From Paragyromitra xinjiangensis (lineage: Eukaryota > Ascomycota > Pezizomycetes > Pezizales > Discinaceae): a stretch of 64,000 nt of DNA. The stretch's first letter is position 1. Each line of letters starts with the position of its first letter. The notes under the pieces are model-generated. The model saw only the letters and a program-made list of their open reading frames with translations. It was not told the origin of the DNA and searched no databases. Positions 1 to 10,893 of this stretch are shown piece by piece. Location: assembly GCA_038503065.1 (NCBI GenBank), contig JBCAMK010000005.1, positions 1,736,001-1,800,000 of the forward strand. Reading direction: 5' to 3'. A program made the translations under genes and the position numbers.

Positions 1-2720
1 TATATCGGTGTAGCCAGGCAATTAAAGACACGGTTCGCGGGCTGATCCCGTATGTTCATATATGTACCGAGCTCAAGGAGGTATAGATGTTCTGGGCTCG
101 TTAGTTAGTTGATTGGTTTTTGAGGCGTAGGTTTCGGCGATCAGTTGGGATAGATAGTAGGAGCTCCAAGGCCACGTTTTTCTCAGCAGATGATCTTCAC
201 AATCGAAGCACCTCTGCTTAAAGCATTGAAAGACACATCTTTGGCACAGCGAATAAGAATAATTACTTGTTTTTCAGCGTCACACGAAATAACGGTTGTC
301 AAACACAAGCTGCCGAGCAAGAACAAACGTGATCATAAATCGTACTCTCTGGTGAGTTGTTACTTATACGTGCATTCACTCCGGTGAGTTGTCATTTTGT
401 GCATTTTCACTGTATTGGCTAATCTACATGTAGCGATCTCAATACTGCTAGATGGTGAGGAAGCTTTGGAGAGTTGATGATGTGATATGAAGTTGAAACC
501 AGGTATCCTTGCCTAAGTAAACGGTTTCTGGGGGACAAAGGTGTTTAGTGATAACATCCACAAAGCTTGTAACCGAGGTGGATTCTAGGCTCAGTTCTGG
601 GCCGATTGCAGATGCAGGTTCCGGAATGCCAATTAAGATGGTGCTCTAAGGCTGCAGCTGGGATACCGAAAGAAACGAAGGCTCGGGCATTTGGCTTTAG
701 CCCCGGAATTCCCCCGGACCAGGGTGGGCCATCCCTTCGCCCGGGGAGAGATTTAAGTATTAAGTGTGTTACCAGGTGAAATTGGGCTATAGCTACCTAT
801 TGTATTCGGACAATGACGGGCTAGGGTTTGTGCATGTCAATGATAACGCATCTGTTACTTCTTGCGACCTACTGCAGGTCTTTACAACCATTAATGATAT
901 TCCAGAATCTTAGAGATTTCTAGCTCCCAAGAACACTCAAGGGCACCCGGCTTTCCGCCCAACACTGAAAGACACAAGCCTCTTATAAGCTCTTTATGGG
1001 GTGGTGCCTTATTACTAGCTCTGGCATCTATTTTAGGCCCTTTAAGTCTCACCCGAACCTTATGCGAACCTTATGAGAGACGAAAATCCTACTGTAAGAC
1101 GCTAGCTAAGGAATGGTTAACTAGACGTTTATTTTCTTCCGTGCCTCGGTCTTAAAACAGACACGAGAACGGTGAAGCAACCGGACGCATCTATTATAAC
1201 GTAATCTTTCCTTGGAACTGCTTAGTATTTTTTTTACTGTTCTCTACACTAGGTATTTCAAGCGTTTGACCGTTTACACATGTGTCACTTAGTAAGTTAT
1301 ATAGACTGGCTCACAAGGAAAATGAATCACAGTACAGTGCCAAAAAGGGGGATGCGATTGGTACAGCATTTTTACAGTATTCTAAAAAATGCTGGATTAA
1401 TCCCGCAGTGCTACGGGATTTATCAGCAAATACAGCAGCACTCTGGAATTAATACAGAATTTTCTAAAAATACGGCTGCGGTAGTAGATCCACCCCATTT
1501 TTTGGTACCGTATTTTACTAACCAGCCTCTAGGATTGTAACTAGATCGGAGAAGCTATATATCTCACTCTATCTCTTACCCTGTACTGGGTTTTGCAGGA
1601 AACTAGGTTTCTCATCAGCAGATAGCCCTAGATTTGCCGAATTCTCCATGGATCCAAGCAACCCTTGGGGGAAGAGCTTAGTATCATTGCTGATCACCCG
1701 GCTTTGCCCCATAGCTAAGTGCTGCAAAGTATAGAGCGCGGGAAGTAGAGAATAAAAGAGTTTAATTGATTCACTGACTCCCTCTCATCAAGGCCCGGAC
1801 GCGCGGACTGCGCACGTACGCCAGAACCCCCGACGACACCCCTTCCAGAGCCCTCTGTACTGTACCCGATTAGGCGGCTTATTTCCAACACTAATCACAG
1901 GCCCACAGCGGCCAAAAACCTGAATGGGAGCAAGAGCCCACCCATCGGGGTCGGGCAAATCCCTGAAGAAGGCTAAAATTTAGCGCTAATCATACTCGGA
2001 AAGCTGAAGAGACTATAACGTCATTTAGCTGTCAGAAATATCATTAACAAAGAAAAAACCAGCTCAAGAACCCCGAGGTATCAAAAAACCTCTCAGCAAG
2101 ACCATCCTCGTAATACCCAAATCAGTTGCGACCATATTACCACGATGCTTGTCAAGAGTTTACGTGACCGAGCGATAATCGTAACGTTGACGTCGGCAAG
2201 TGACGTCGACCGGACATAAGCCCTCCGGAAGGCCGCATACACCGTCACAGAATCCCACACGGGGCAAATTCCGTAAAATAGCTTCGAATCCCCGGTGAGA
2301 GTTAGATAATTGTTAGGTTCCGAGATGGTCTCGCGGGTACCCTAATTTATGCGCTCTGATCAATGGTACTCCTGCAGCTGGTCCATCTTCGGATAGATCC
2401 GTAATCATGGCACCTCTCCTATTACGGCAGAGATTACCGTAAGATATCGTCATAGGTCCTCGCTAGGAAGCTAGCTTCTTCAAATCTAAATTTCATGCTA
2501 AATAATCATTGATCAAGCCTAAGATCGATTGATCAATAACTCATACACGTATCTAACCTGATTAAGCTTAAGACACCGTATGAACTCGAGTGAGCAGACT
2601 CCACGCTAAGACGTTAGAATTACCTCGATAGGTAAGGGCCAAGAAGATTCTACGACAAGACGAGTTGACCGTCCTATCTCCACTCTTATTTCCATTGATC
2701 TTTAATTATAACAACCCAGC
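1..2720. other. gene-poor stretch at left edge
   Basis: I see no gene here. Open frames are short, lack a recognisable domain and have no convincing splice structure. The stretch holds one TACATGTA palindrome (425-432) and one copy of a dispersed 27-base repeat (2527-2553) that recurs near 24.75 kb. Confidence 0.6.
2527..2553 (+). repeat. dispersed 27-base repeat, copy 1
   Basis: This 27-base segment matches 24746-24772 at 24 of 27 positions. All three differences are transitions (A/G, C/T, T/C). The flanks are also loosely similar (a GATCAAG block upstream, TTAAGACA downstream), so this is probably part of a longer, decayed element. Confidence 0.6.
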
Positions 2721-2838
2721 TTAAACACCCAATGACCAAAGAAAACCCCAAACTCTGGACTTCCCCTGCCCTATCCCCTTCCTATCCCCATCCCCAACTA
2801 AAGAGAGAAAAAAAACAATGGTATTTAAACAGCACCGC

Positions 2839-2861
2839 AAGAAAAGAAAAGAAAAGAAAAG
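2839..2861 (+). repeat. AAAAG microsatellite
   Basis: Four to five units of a GAAAA pentamer, in the A-rich region downstream of the large minus-strand gene. Confidence 0.85.
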
Positions 2862-3425
2862 TGTAACCATCAAACAACAACCTTCATAACGTACACCACC
2901 CATTCCGTACCATCCCACCATCCCTACCCCACTAACTAAAAATTTGAATTCCGATCATTTCCCACACCCTTACATACCCCATAATTCCCATTCCAACCCC
3001 TAGTCGTAACACCATGACGAAAAAGAAACTGCAGGAGGGGAAATACTTAATACCATACTCGAGACCGTGTAATAAAAGAGACGAATGAAAAGGAAAAAAA
3101 AAAATCAAAACAATCTTTCATCATACGTAACGCCCACCAAACAAAAAAAAAAAGTGGGAAAGAAAGAAAAGACCAGAGAAGAGAGAAAACCTAAATCACA
3201 CATAAGAAAAAAACCCCCAATCGAGCGAATGAGAGAGCTCAGCAAATAGCAAGAACAGTAAAAAGAACCAACAAATCGAAATCATAGCCCGGTTTGTCTC
3301 CCCCGATATATTGATACACGTAGCAGCTTCACCAGCCAGCCAACAATTTTTTTCTTTTTTTAACATATCCTCTTCCCCCGCTTTAGCAGTTTAGCGTTAT
3401 TAAGATAATCCGTTGAAAATCCTTT

Positions 3426-6068
3426 CTATCCATGATACCCATATCCAGCCCTCGGACTTCTCGCATAATATCCCGGACTCGGCGGCACGGCTTCTTCCCT
3501 AGCCAACGGCGGTGTCGGAGCCGGCGGCGGCGCAGTAGGTGGGAATTCAGCCTCCACAGCCGACCCAGGCAATGTCGTTTCCGACGGACTCGTCCAGTAT
3601 TCGGCCACATTCGGCCGACTATCATCGACTCCCGCTGCCATACTCGCCTTTTTGAACCAGCTCTCTGCCGCTCCTTCAGGAGGACCGTCTTCCTCTCCAA
3701 TTGTGGATCCGGCACCCCCGCCGGGAGGCGGGGTGGGTGCTGGAGGTGGAGCAAACGGTACGTGGGGTGCATGAGGTGCAGAATGGAACATGCTGGGGAT
3801 GCTACGACGGATGCTACTGAAGAGGACATTACGGCCGGCAATTATGCCCGTTGGCGGCTTCTTCACGGGAGAGGGGATAAGTGCTTTACCGGCACTCAGA
3901 GCAGCCTTTTTCGCCGCAGCCTCCTTCTCCTCCTTCTCCTTCTTTTTCGCAGCTTCCGCAGCACGGTAGTAAGAAGCTACATTCGGGTCTACCCACGGTT
4001 CAGAAACGCTACTAATCTCAGAGGCCGAGGTCTCATCTTCAGCTTCAGACTGCTCATGCTTCATCCTCTCCAGCGCAAGTTTCCGTTTCTGCACTTCAGC
4101 CTGACGGTAGTACGCTGCAAGGTTCGCCGTATCGACTCCAGGATCTTTAGGTTTAACAGGTGTGGTTGGAGCTGGCTTGGTAGCTTCACGTCGCTTTGCA
4201 GCTGCTGCATTACGGTAGTAGGCGCCAAGGTTAGGATCAGCCCCGGGCATGCCGTCCCAAGGTCCGGCGCGCTTCGCGGTTGGGTTCGGGGAGTCCATGA
4301 TTGCCTTGACGGGCTTGAGTGTTACATCCTTGGGGGCGGAGTAACGGTAGTAACTGGGTTTCCTGGTTGATAGTTCGGGGACATTAACCTCGGGAGTGGG
4401 AGCGCGTGGGGGTTCTGTACGGAAGTAGTTTGAGGATTTGGTAGTGGAGCCTGAAGCTGATGAGGATGCCGTGACTAGGGAGGAGGTTGAGGAATCGGGT
4501 GAGGTTGCAGCGTTGGGTACGTATGAAATTTGTCGTACGGCTGGGGTTGGTTGTTCTTGTTCTACCACGATTGATACCGTTGATCCTGATGCCGACGATG
4601 ACGAAGATGATGCCGCGGATATCGAAGACATTGATGATTGCTGCGATAGTGGAGGGGAACCTCCGCCTCTAAGAGGAACTCCATGGATGGAGGAGTCTGG
4701 TGAAGAACTTGAAGAACTGAATGGGTCTTCATACTGCTGCAGAGCTGGTGGAGCTGGTGGAGGACGAACAGCAGCTGATGCAGTTCGTGCAACGGGGGGA
4801 GGTGCAGCATGGCGTATCATTGTTGGGGGCGGCGGGGGAGAGACCTTCGTGGGGGTTACATTGGTCGTAACTTGATACCGACTAATGGGTTGATATGCCA
4901 ATTGATCCTTGGTGGGATATACCAAGGTTGCCATAATCGGATATGTTGCAATTGCAGCAGGGGGAACTACAACCTTCGACGGTGACATATTCACCACCGG
5001 GGGTTTAGGTACTGGCGCCGGCGGCGGGGGCGCAAGTACCGGCGGAGGAGGCGGAGGAGGTTGAACTTGAAGTCGAGGTACAGCCTGAGATGCTGGTTTT
5101 GATACTGGCTTTGATACTGGCTTCTCCGGTGTTGGCGCAGCAATCTCAATTGTCGGAATCTGTAATGAATTCCGAGTTTCAATTTCCCTAACCCGTTCAA
5201 CCTTTGCTTTTGATGTCGGTGTAGGAGTTCGAGAGTCCTCTAATGATATCCCCAGACCCACAGGTCCAGCTACCAGTGTTGTCGCTTTGCTCATGCCACT
5301 GCTACTGCCACTCCCCGGTCTCTCCCTTTTCCTATCTCCAGATTCACTCTTCCTCGACGAGCTCTTGCTCCTGCTACTCCCACTCTCACTATCCCTCCTA
5401 CTACTCCCTGGCCGAATAACCATCAACCCCGACACCACTCCCCCACCCTGCAGCGGCGCCCTCAACGCAATAAAACTATCCCTCTCATCCATCTCACCCG
5501 TCTTCTTCCTCTCCCTCCTCCCCGAAGCTGCACGTTGCGGCGCTCTCGGAGTCGCAGCAGGAGTCTGCGTAGTCGGAGTCTCCAACTTTTTCCGTCGCGA
5601 CGTTGACTGCGAGGGTGCAAGTGGTTGTTGTTTCTTCGACGGACTCCGACTCGGTTTTTCCGATTTAGTCGAAAACGCCGGAGACCTCGGCGCACCCTGG
5701 GGGCTCCCAGGTGCTAATTTTGTCGGATCTCGAGCCCCCCGTGTTGACGGTCTTCTACTTGGCACCGAACCCGCCACACTACCACCTACCACACTACTGG
5801 CTCTGGACAACTTCCTCGTCGATTGTTTCCTCTCTGGAGGCGCGGATGACCTCAACCCTGATTGTTGCGGCCGCGCGTGAGCCGTGACTATACGGCTTGA
5901 CGGCAGGTCGCTGTCGGTCGATTCGTTGTTTGAATCCCGTCGACGGTGTCTTCGTGAGACCGGGGGCGCGCCGTTTGACGAGCCCGAGGAGGAGGACGAA
6001 GACGACGAAGGTGGTGATTTTCCTCTGGCTGCGGGAGGAGGACCGCGGGAGATGGGTGGTAGACACAT
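3426..6068 (-). CDS. large disordered Ser/Pro-rich protein with YYR repeats
   Basis: An uninterrupted 880-codon frame with a good start context (ACCATGTG). I do not recognise a named family. The first ~330 residues are Ser/Arg/Lys-rich and low-complexity, followed by proline-rich tracts near residues 335-430 and polyserine runs near 450-490. The C-terminal third carries a repeated motif, Asp-x-Asn-x-x-x-Tyr-Tyr-Arg-x-Ala followed by a Lys/Arg-rich helix, with the tyrosine pairs near residues 617, 653 and 700. A related Asn-Val-Ala-Glu-Tyr-Trp copy lies near 823, and Tyr-Tyr/Tyr-Phe-Arg variants lie near 549 and 573. No signal peptide or membrane segment is visible. It is probably an intracellular scaffold or cytoskeleton/polarity-associated protein, but that is a guess from composition. 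The opposite strand carries several long open frames that I regard as shadows of biased composition. Confidence 0.85.
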   Translation of the reverse strand: MCLPPISRGPPPAARGKSPPSSSSSSSSGSSNGAPPVSRRHRRRDSNNESTDSDLPSSRIVTAHARPQQSGLRSSAPPERKQSTRKLSRASSVVGGSVAGSVPSRRPSTRGARDPTKLAPGSPQGAPRSPAFSTKSEKPSRSPSKKQQPLAPSQSTSRRKKLETPTTQTPAATPRAPQRAASGRRERKKTGEMDERDSFIALRAPLQGGGVVSGLMVIRPGSSRRDSESGSSRSKSSSRKSESGDRKRERPGSGSSSGMSKATTLVAGPVGLGISLEDSRTPTPTSKAKVERVREIETRNSLQIPTIEIAAPTPEKPVSKPVSKPASQAVPRLQVQPPPPPPPVLAPPPPAPVPKPPVVNMSPSKVVVPPAAIATYPIMATLVYPTKDQLAYQPISRYQVTTNVTPTKVSPPPPPTMIRHAAPPPVARTASAAVRPPPAPPALQQYEDPFSSSSSSPDSSIHGVPLRGGGSPPLSQQSSMSSISAASSSSSSASGSTVSIVVEQEQPTPAVRQISYVPNAATSPDSSTSSLVTASSSASGSTTKSSNYFRTEPPRAPTPEVNVPELSTRKPSYYRYSAPKDVTLKPVKAIMDSPNPTAKRAGPWDGMPGADPNLGAYYRNAAAAKRREATKPAPTTPVKPKDPGVDTANLAAYYRQAEVQKRKLALERMKHEQSEAEDETSASEISSVSEPWVDPNVASYYRAAEAAKKKEKEEKEAAAKKAALSAGKALIPSPVKKPPTGIIAGRNVLFSSIRRSIPSMFHSAPHAPHVPFAPPPAPTPPPGGGAGSTIGEEDGPPEGAAESWFKKASMAAGVDDSRPNVAEYWTSPSETTLPGSAVEAEFPPTAPPPAPTPPLAREEAVPPSPGYYARSPRAGYGYHG

Positions 6069-9000
6069 GGTGGTCGGAGAGCGCGGACGAGGTGCATCCA
6101 GACAAAACTTATGGGCTTTGAGGGGTGTTCTGTAGTACTAGACGAAAACGACCTGATGGATTATTGGGGGGGTTTTTTTGTAGCGATCGACAGTCCTGCT
6201 GGATCCGAATGTAGGTAAAGTCGTCAGCTAGGCGGACACGGTACTACTCTGATATAAGGGCAACTGAGACGCAGAAGAGGTTGGGGACGAGGCTAGCAAG
6301 CATCGTCGATCTATGGAAGGTGCGAAGGGCTCGACCTGCGTGGAGAGCTAGGAGATGGGAAGAAGAGAGAGTCGCTGTCGGGTTTCGCACCGATGAGGAA
6401 ACTTCTTTTTGGGGGTACACAGGACAGGGCTGCGCAGGGGGGAGGTGCGAAAATAAAACCAATGAGTGGACAGGAAAAAGAAGGAAAAAAGAACGGAGGG
6501 GAGGGATGAGGCCAGTTGGGGCAACAAAAATAACCATTGGAGGACTGCGCTGACGATGATAATAACAACAATAATAATACAAATACTGAGTGACGGACCT
6601 TTTTCTTCAGTTCTTCTGACGATGATTGCTGGCCAGTTTCCGACGCCCGTTCGAGTCGTTCCCCATGCAGGTTCCTGCAATAACGATAACCGCTCTGGTT
6701 CACCGCCGGTTCCCAACCGACCCTTCCCTTTCGGCGATGGTGGTTTGGTTCTTTTATTCCCTTTCCGCGTTGGTGTTCTAGAGCCTCGCTCAGATAAGAT
6801 GAAGTAAAATAAAGTAGTGGTTCCTCGGGGCTGTTCTATTTGCGAGTGTTTCGCAAGCCAACAGTCAGACAGGCCAAAGTAATGGATGACCGCCGTTCCA
6901 GAGTCACAAAACTCGTCCTCCCGATAGTACTGTCACAGCTGTGTCTTCCCGAGCGGACGGCGGGCAGAGTTAGCTGCTATTATGGGCGTAGACTCGTTTC
7001 CCTGTCTCGTTCCTCCACCCTGATGTTGGGATCTTGGTGTGTTTCAGTTTGTATATCCTCCCAGCGAGAAAAGCGTTGTGCCTAGGGACATCCGAGACCA
7101 GGAAAGCTCGGGGACGGTTAGGCACGTTATTTACTGGCCGGACATGGCAGTTTTGGCGGGGTTAGGTGGGCGGGAAGCCTGCGAATTGGGATGAGGAGTT
7201 CAGATGGGCTTTCTGGTTGGACTGGAAGGGCAGGCGAGACTCGGAGGATTCACAAGATGAGCAGAAGATAGACAGACAGGCAGACAGTACTGTATCGATT
7301 GCCTGTATGTACTCCCTGTATGTACTCTACTCTACTGCTGAATCGGCCCCCTCTGCTTCTCCTCACGGTGTCACCGTCTGGTGTTGTGTGGAGGGTTTTC
7401 CCTAGCGTTTCGTGAGCTGGCAACCACCCGCCACAAACCCAGCATCGCTCGACTGCCACCATAATGGACTCATCCGAAGGAATAATATCATTCTTTTTCT
7501 CCATGAATTAATCCAACGAGCAGCAGCAGAACAGAGACACACAGAAGGGCTCCCATCCTTGTGAAGACCGTGGGGGGCGTTCGCTGAATGGCTACCCCCC
7601 CTCCTCCCCCATCGCGCGGGGTGCGCGGGTGGTGATCATGATCGTGACATGATGGAAATAACGGAAGACCTCCTCAGATCTGTCTACACGTATTTTAAAC
7701 CACCTCGCCATGCATCCCAACTGAGGTCCCGCACATACATAACAAGTCTGACAGTCTTCACCCCGGAGAATCCCGGAATCTCCCTCCTCCTAACCGATCC
7801 AAATTCAAGAACCCACCGTTTCGCACCCGGTTTCCTCGAAAACAAAAAAGCAAAAACCCGGGGCAAAGTGTTGAATGCACAATAATATATATCGCCAGAT
7901 TCCGGGCCAGATCTATACACGGTCGGTCGAGACTCATGGGTTTTTCAGTTCCGAAGGTCTGAGGTCTACACTATTGACGTTCACCTGATCATTGCACCCC
8001 TCTTCCACTTCAGCCGGAATTGGGCTGTCTGCCCGACCTTTTGATATTTACTGTGCGTGCGAGTATGGGACAGCATGTGGCTAGCTGAATATAAAGACGG
8101 TTCTATTTGCTTTTTTCTATTTACGTGCAGATGAGGCTATGACGGGGAGGGAATAGATAAATATACCGTTACGAAAACTAGCGACACGCAACGCTTCAGC
8201 TATTTCGTGCAGCCAATTATCGAGGGTCATAGTACTGCGGAGTAAGCAAAGACTCGTACATTGCAGCCAGCACGTACGTCAAGTAGGAGTACATACAGAC
8301 CAGCCGAAATAACTGTACGCGCACAAGTACATGTACAACCCAATGCAATACCAGTCCAGACTGATATAACCAGCTGCCATACTAAAGCGGGGATGCGGAC
8401 GAGTTTAAGTACAACATGCACCCCAGCAGCATTTAAATACCTCCACTTCCTCCCCCTGTAGCCGCAGCTACATATGTGACTGCCCACACAGGGCGTGATT
8501 CCAAAGTACCGACCTAGACGGTCATAAAAGATCACTCGCGACTCTTTCACGTTTGCTTTAGACACCCTATCATAGACATGTGCCTTACTTGTTGTAAAAT
8601 ACTCTGCATCCCGTACGCCGGTACATTTAGAATCGACCCTCCACACCCGAGTCTTATGTAAACAGCCTCAACGACGGCTTCCGACTCCTACCGAGTGTGG
8701 TAAATACCCAATCCAGTGTTTTCTCCAAGAATTACTCCGAGAACTGCACTTGTTGATTTAGGTTTTTTTTACACCGGTACGTGCTAAACCCCGTGCTTGG
8801 GTTAGTGTTGCTGTTGCTCCGCTCTTGGCGTGGCGCAAGCCTGCTGCAGACGCGTGCGTTGAATACCATGATTCGATTGATTAACGCCGCGATGGCGATC
8901 TGACGTGATCCCTGCGGTGTCGACATTTTAGCAAATCAGGATTTGTAAATTGTGGGGGAAGCACGCTAGGCTGGTTTAGGGAGTGACTCGGGGTGGTTAA

Positions 9001-10340
9001 TTTGTGTAAATTGTGGACATTCTTAGAATCGTGAGAAGCTCGCCACTAATTGTGGTCTTTTTAAAAAGAAAAAGTCTTGAGTGGACTACGCATGGTTCGG
9101 GGATTGAGGAGGTATCGCCACTGTTGACGCGTGTGATTGAGATCGCTGCTGACTGGAAATGATCGAAGGGTGGGTGCTCGTAATGAGATGGATGGCTATG
9201 TCCCCCCGTAGAATAAACATCCAATATCTAGTCGTAAAACATAATTGAAACATGTTTGAGGTTTTGTTGAACGAGTAAAATGAGCACTCAACAGTTTAGT
9301 CCACAATCAGGCTTAACTCGCGATGTCTGGGTAATTTATCCCGTGATTCGATCGCCGTCTGCCGGGGGAACATGGCACATACATGTATCTACCTACTGTA
9401 CAATACATTCGTAACTTCCTTACAGTGCCATGAATGTCACTCCAGCCTTCCACCGAATTATGGCTGTGAGAACATTGGCAAGGGATAGCTTTAGTGAACC
9501 CACCTAGAGAGACCGAATGCAAGATCAGCGTTCAAACTGACTCATTCTTGATCTCACACCTCATACGTCCCTGCCATCTGCCAAAAACAGAATCCTACTA
9601 TCCCCCCAATATATAAAAAGGCATGATCCAAAGTCTTGACCTTTCGTTCCCAGATCACGCGAACTCCACAACCCACGGATATCCTCGGCTTAAAGAGATA
9701 CCAGAAACCTCTCCATCACCCATGTACGTATCCACAACGTGATAAAGAACTTACGAATCCCTCAGCTCCATCAACTCACATGCACCTCACCATAAATTGC
9801 ATTAAATTAATGTTGATCTAACGACGTGGTTACCATGGACCTAATCCATCAATTGGTATTCGGCCACCCCGCATCTTCGCTTATGCAGCCCTGGCCCCGT
9901 GAGGGGTTTATTGGATGATAAAGCGTCGCTGCCAGGGGAGGTGTCATGAAGCAGTAAGCCATTAAGCTTGGATCTGCGCCTCGGCTCGACTTTATTCTCC
10001 GATGACCTCCTTGGCTGTTTTGTAGAAGCCGAGTACTGTTTTGGTAGTAGGATAGGATAAGGCGTTGAAGCCTGTTGTTGTCGTTCCTGATACAGCTGTG
10101 GAGATCCGCGCCACCTGCTTCGGGGGTGATTGTCTGTTGAAGATCATTCGTGGGGGTGAGACCTACTTCGGAGTGGGTTTTACCTATCACGGGCACTTGT
10201 TCGGTTTAGTTAGCTACGAGTACGACGCCATGGGTTTCGGTGGCGAGAGGTCAATGGGGAATTGATAGGTGCAATGCAGAGACTATCTGGATAGTGGGTT
10301 TGTCGAGTTTTCTCGGATGTGAACTACGGAGATAGGTGGA
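6069..10340. other. intergenic, upstream of the 880-residue gene
   Basis: The first ~700 bases are probably promoter/5' UTR of the minus-strand gene; they contain pyrimidine-biased tracts and a homopolymer T run near 6173-6180. Overlapping open frames on both strands show no domain. A TACATGTA palindrome lies at 8328-8335 and another at 9380-9387. No gene is supported. Confidence 0.5.
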
Positions 10341-10350
10341 ATTGAAGATG

Positions 10351-10358
10351 TATATAAG
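10351..10358 (+). promoter_or_regulatory. candidate TATA box
   Basis: TATATAAG lies about 220 bases upstream of the chosen ATG at 10579, in the sense orientation of the small acidic-protein gene. A pyrimidine-rich, CA-rich leader follows, as is common in fungal 5' UTRs. Confidence 0.4.
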
Positions 10359-10578
10359 AGCACTGAGGTCCGTGGTCTTAGTTCTGTATCGAAGCCAATA
10401 TCGCAAGAAACATACTCTCTATCCTTCAATTCCTCTTAGTCCATTCTACGGATCCCCACATAGAAGATATACTTTGAAAGCTAAAAATCCTCGTGAAATA
10501 CCTATCTACCTCTACCATCCAACTAATACAAACACCATCCACCTCCTCTCTCCACACAAAACCCCCCCACCCGCCAGA

Positions 10579-10893
10579 ATGCAGCCCTCCTCTTCTTCCA
10601 CATCCTCCAAATACGAAGCCTCCCTCAACCGACACTACAACCACCGCATGCAGCTAATATTCCCCAGCCCAGCCGCCCGTCCAGTATCCCCCCCTCCAGC
10701 ACCATCCATAGCCCCACCAGAATGCGATTCTAGACGATCATCCTTCAACGACGGAGAGCAATTGAAAATCCTAAGAGACGTCAAGAAGGAGGAAGAGGTC
10801 GAGTTCGAGATCAAGTGTAGGATCCGCGGACTAGAGCGGTATCGAGACGAGGATAAAGAATGGGACGATTGCGAGGAGGAGGAAGAGGATTAG
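10579..10893 (+). CDS. small acidic hypothetical protein
   Basis: The open frame begins further upstream at 10336, but the ATG at 10579 follows a long pyrimidine-rich leader and begins the protein-like part, giving 104 residues. It starts with a Ser/Thr-rich N-terminus. A segment with a Tyr-His-Arg-Met-Gln-Leu cluster and a proline-rich stretch follow. It ends in a charged, predicted helical region with a Glu/Asp-only tail (about the last 10 residues). No known domain is recognised. Composition, codon bias and the upstream TATA element favour a real gene, but short length and lack of homology evidence leave doubt. The upstream sequence could also hold a first exon. Confidence 0.5.
   Translation: MQPSSSSTSSKYEASLNRHYNHRMQLIFPSPAARPVSPPPAPSIAPPECDSRRSSFNDGEQLKILRDVKKEEEVEFEIKCRIRGLERYRDEDKEWDDCEEEEED

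Noticed and set aside
3432..4370. 312-codon plus-strand frame opposite the 880-residue gene
   Set aside because: Arg/Ser/Leu-rich antisense of a repetitive Ser/Pro coding sequence; no domain, and the minus-strand frame is far longer.
5287..5880. 197-codon plus-strand frame
   Set aside because: Leucine-rich antisense of Ser/Lys/Arg codons in the same large gene.
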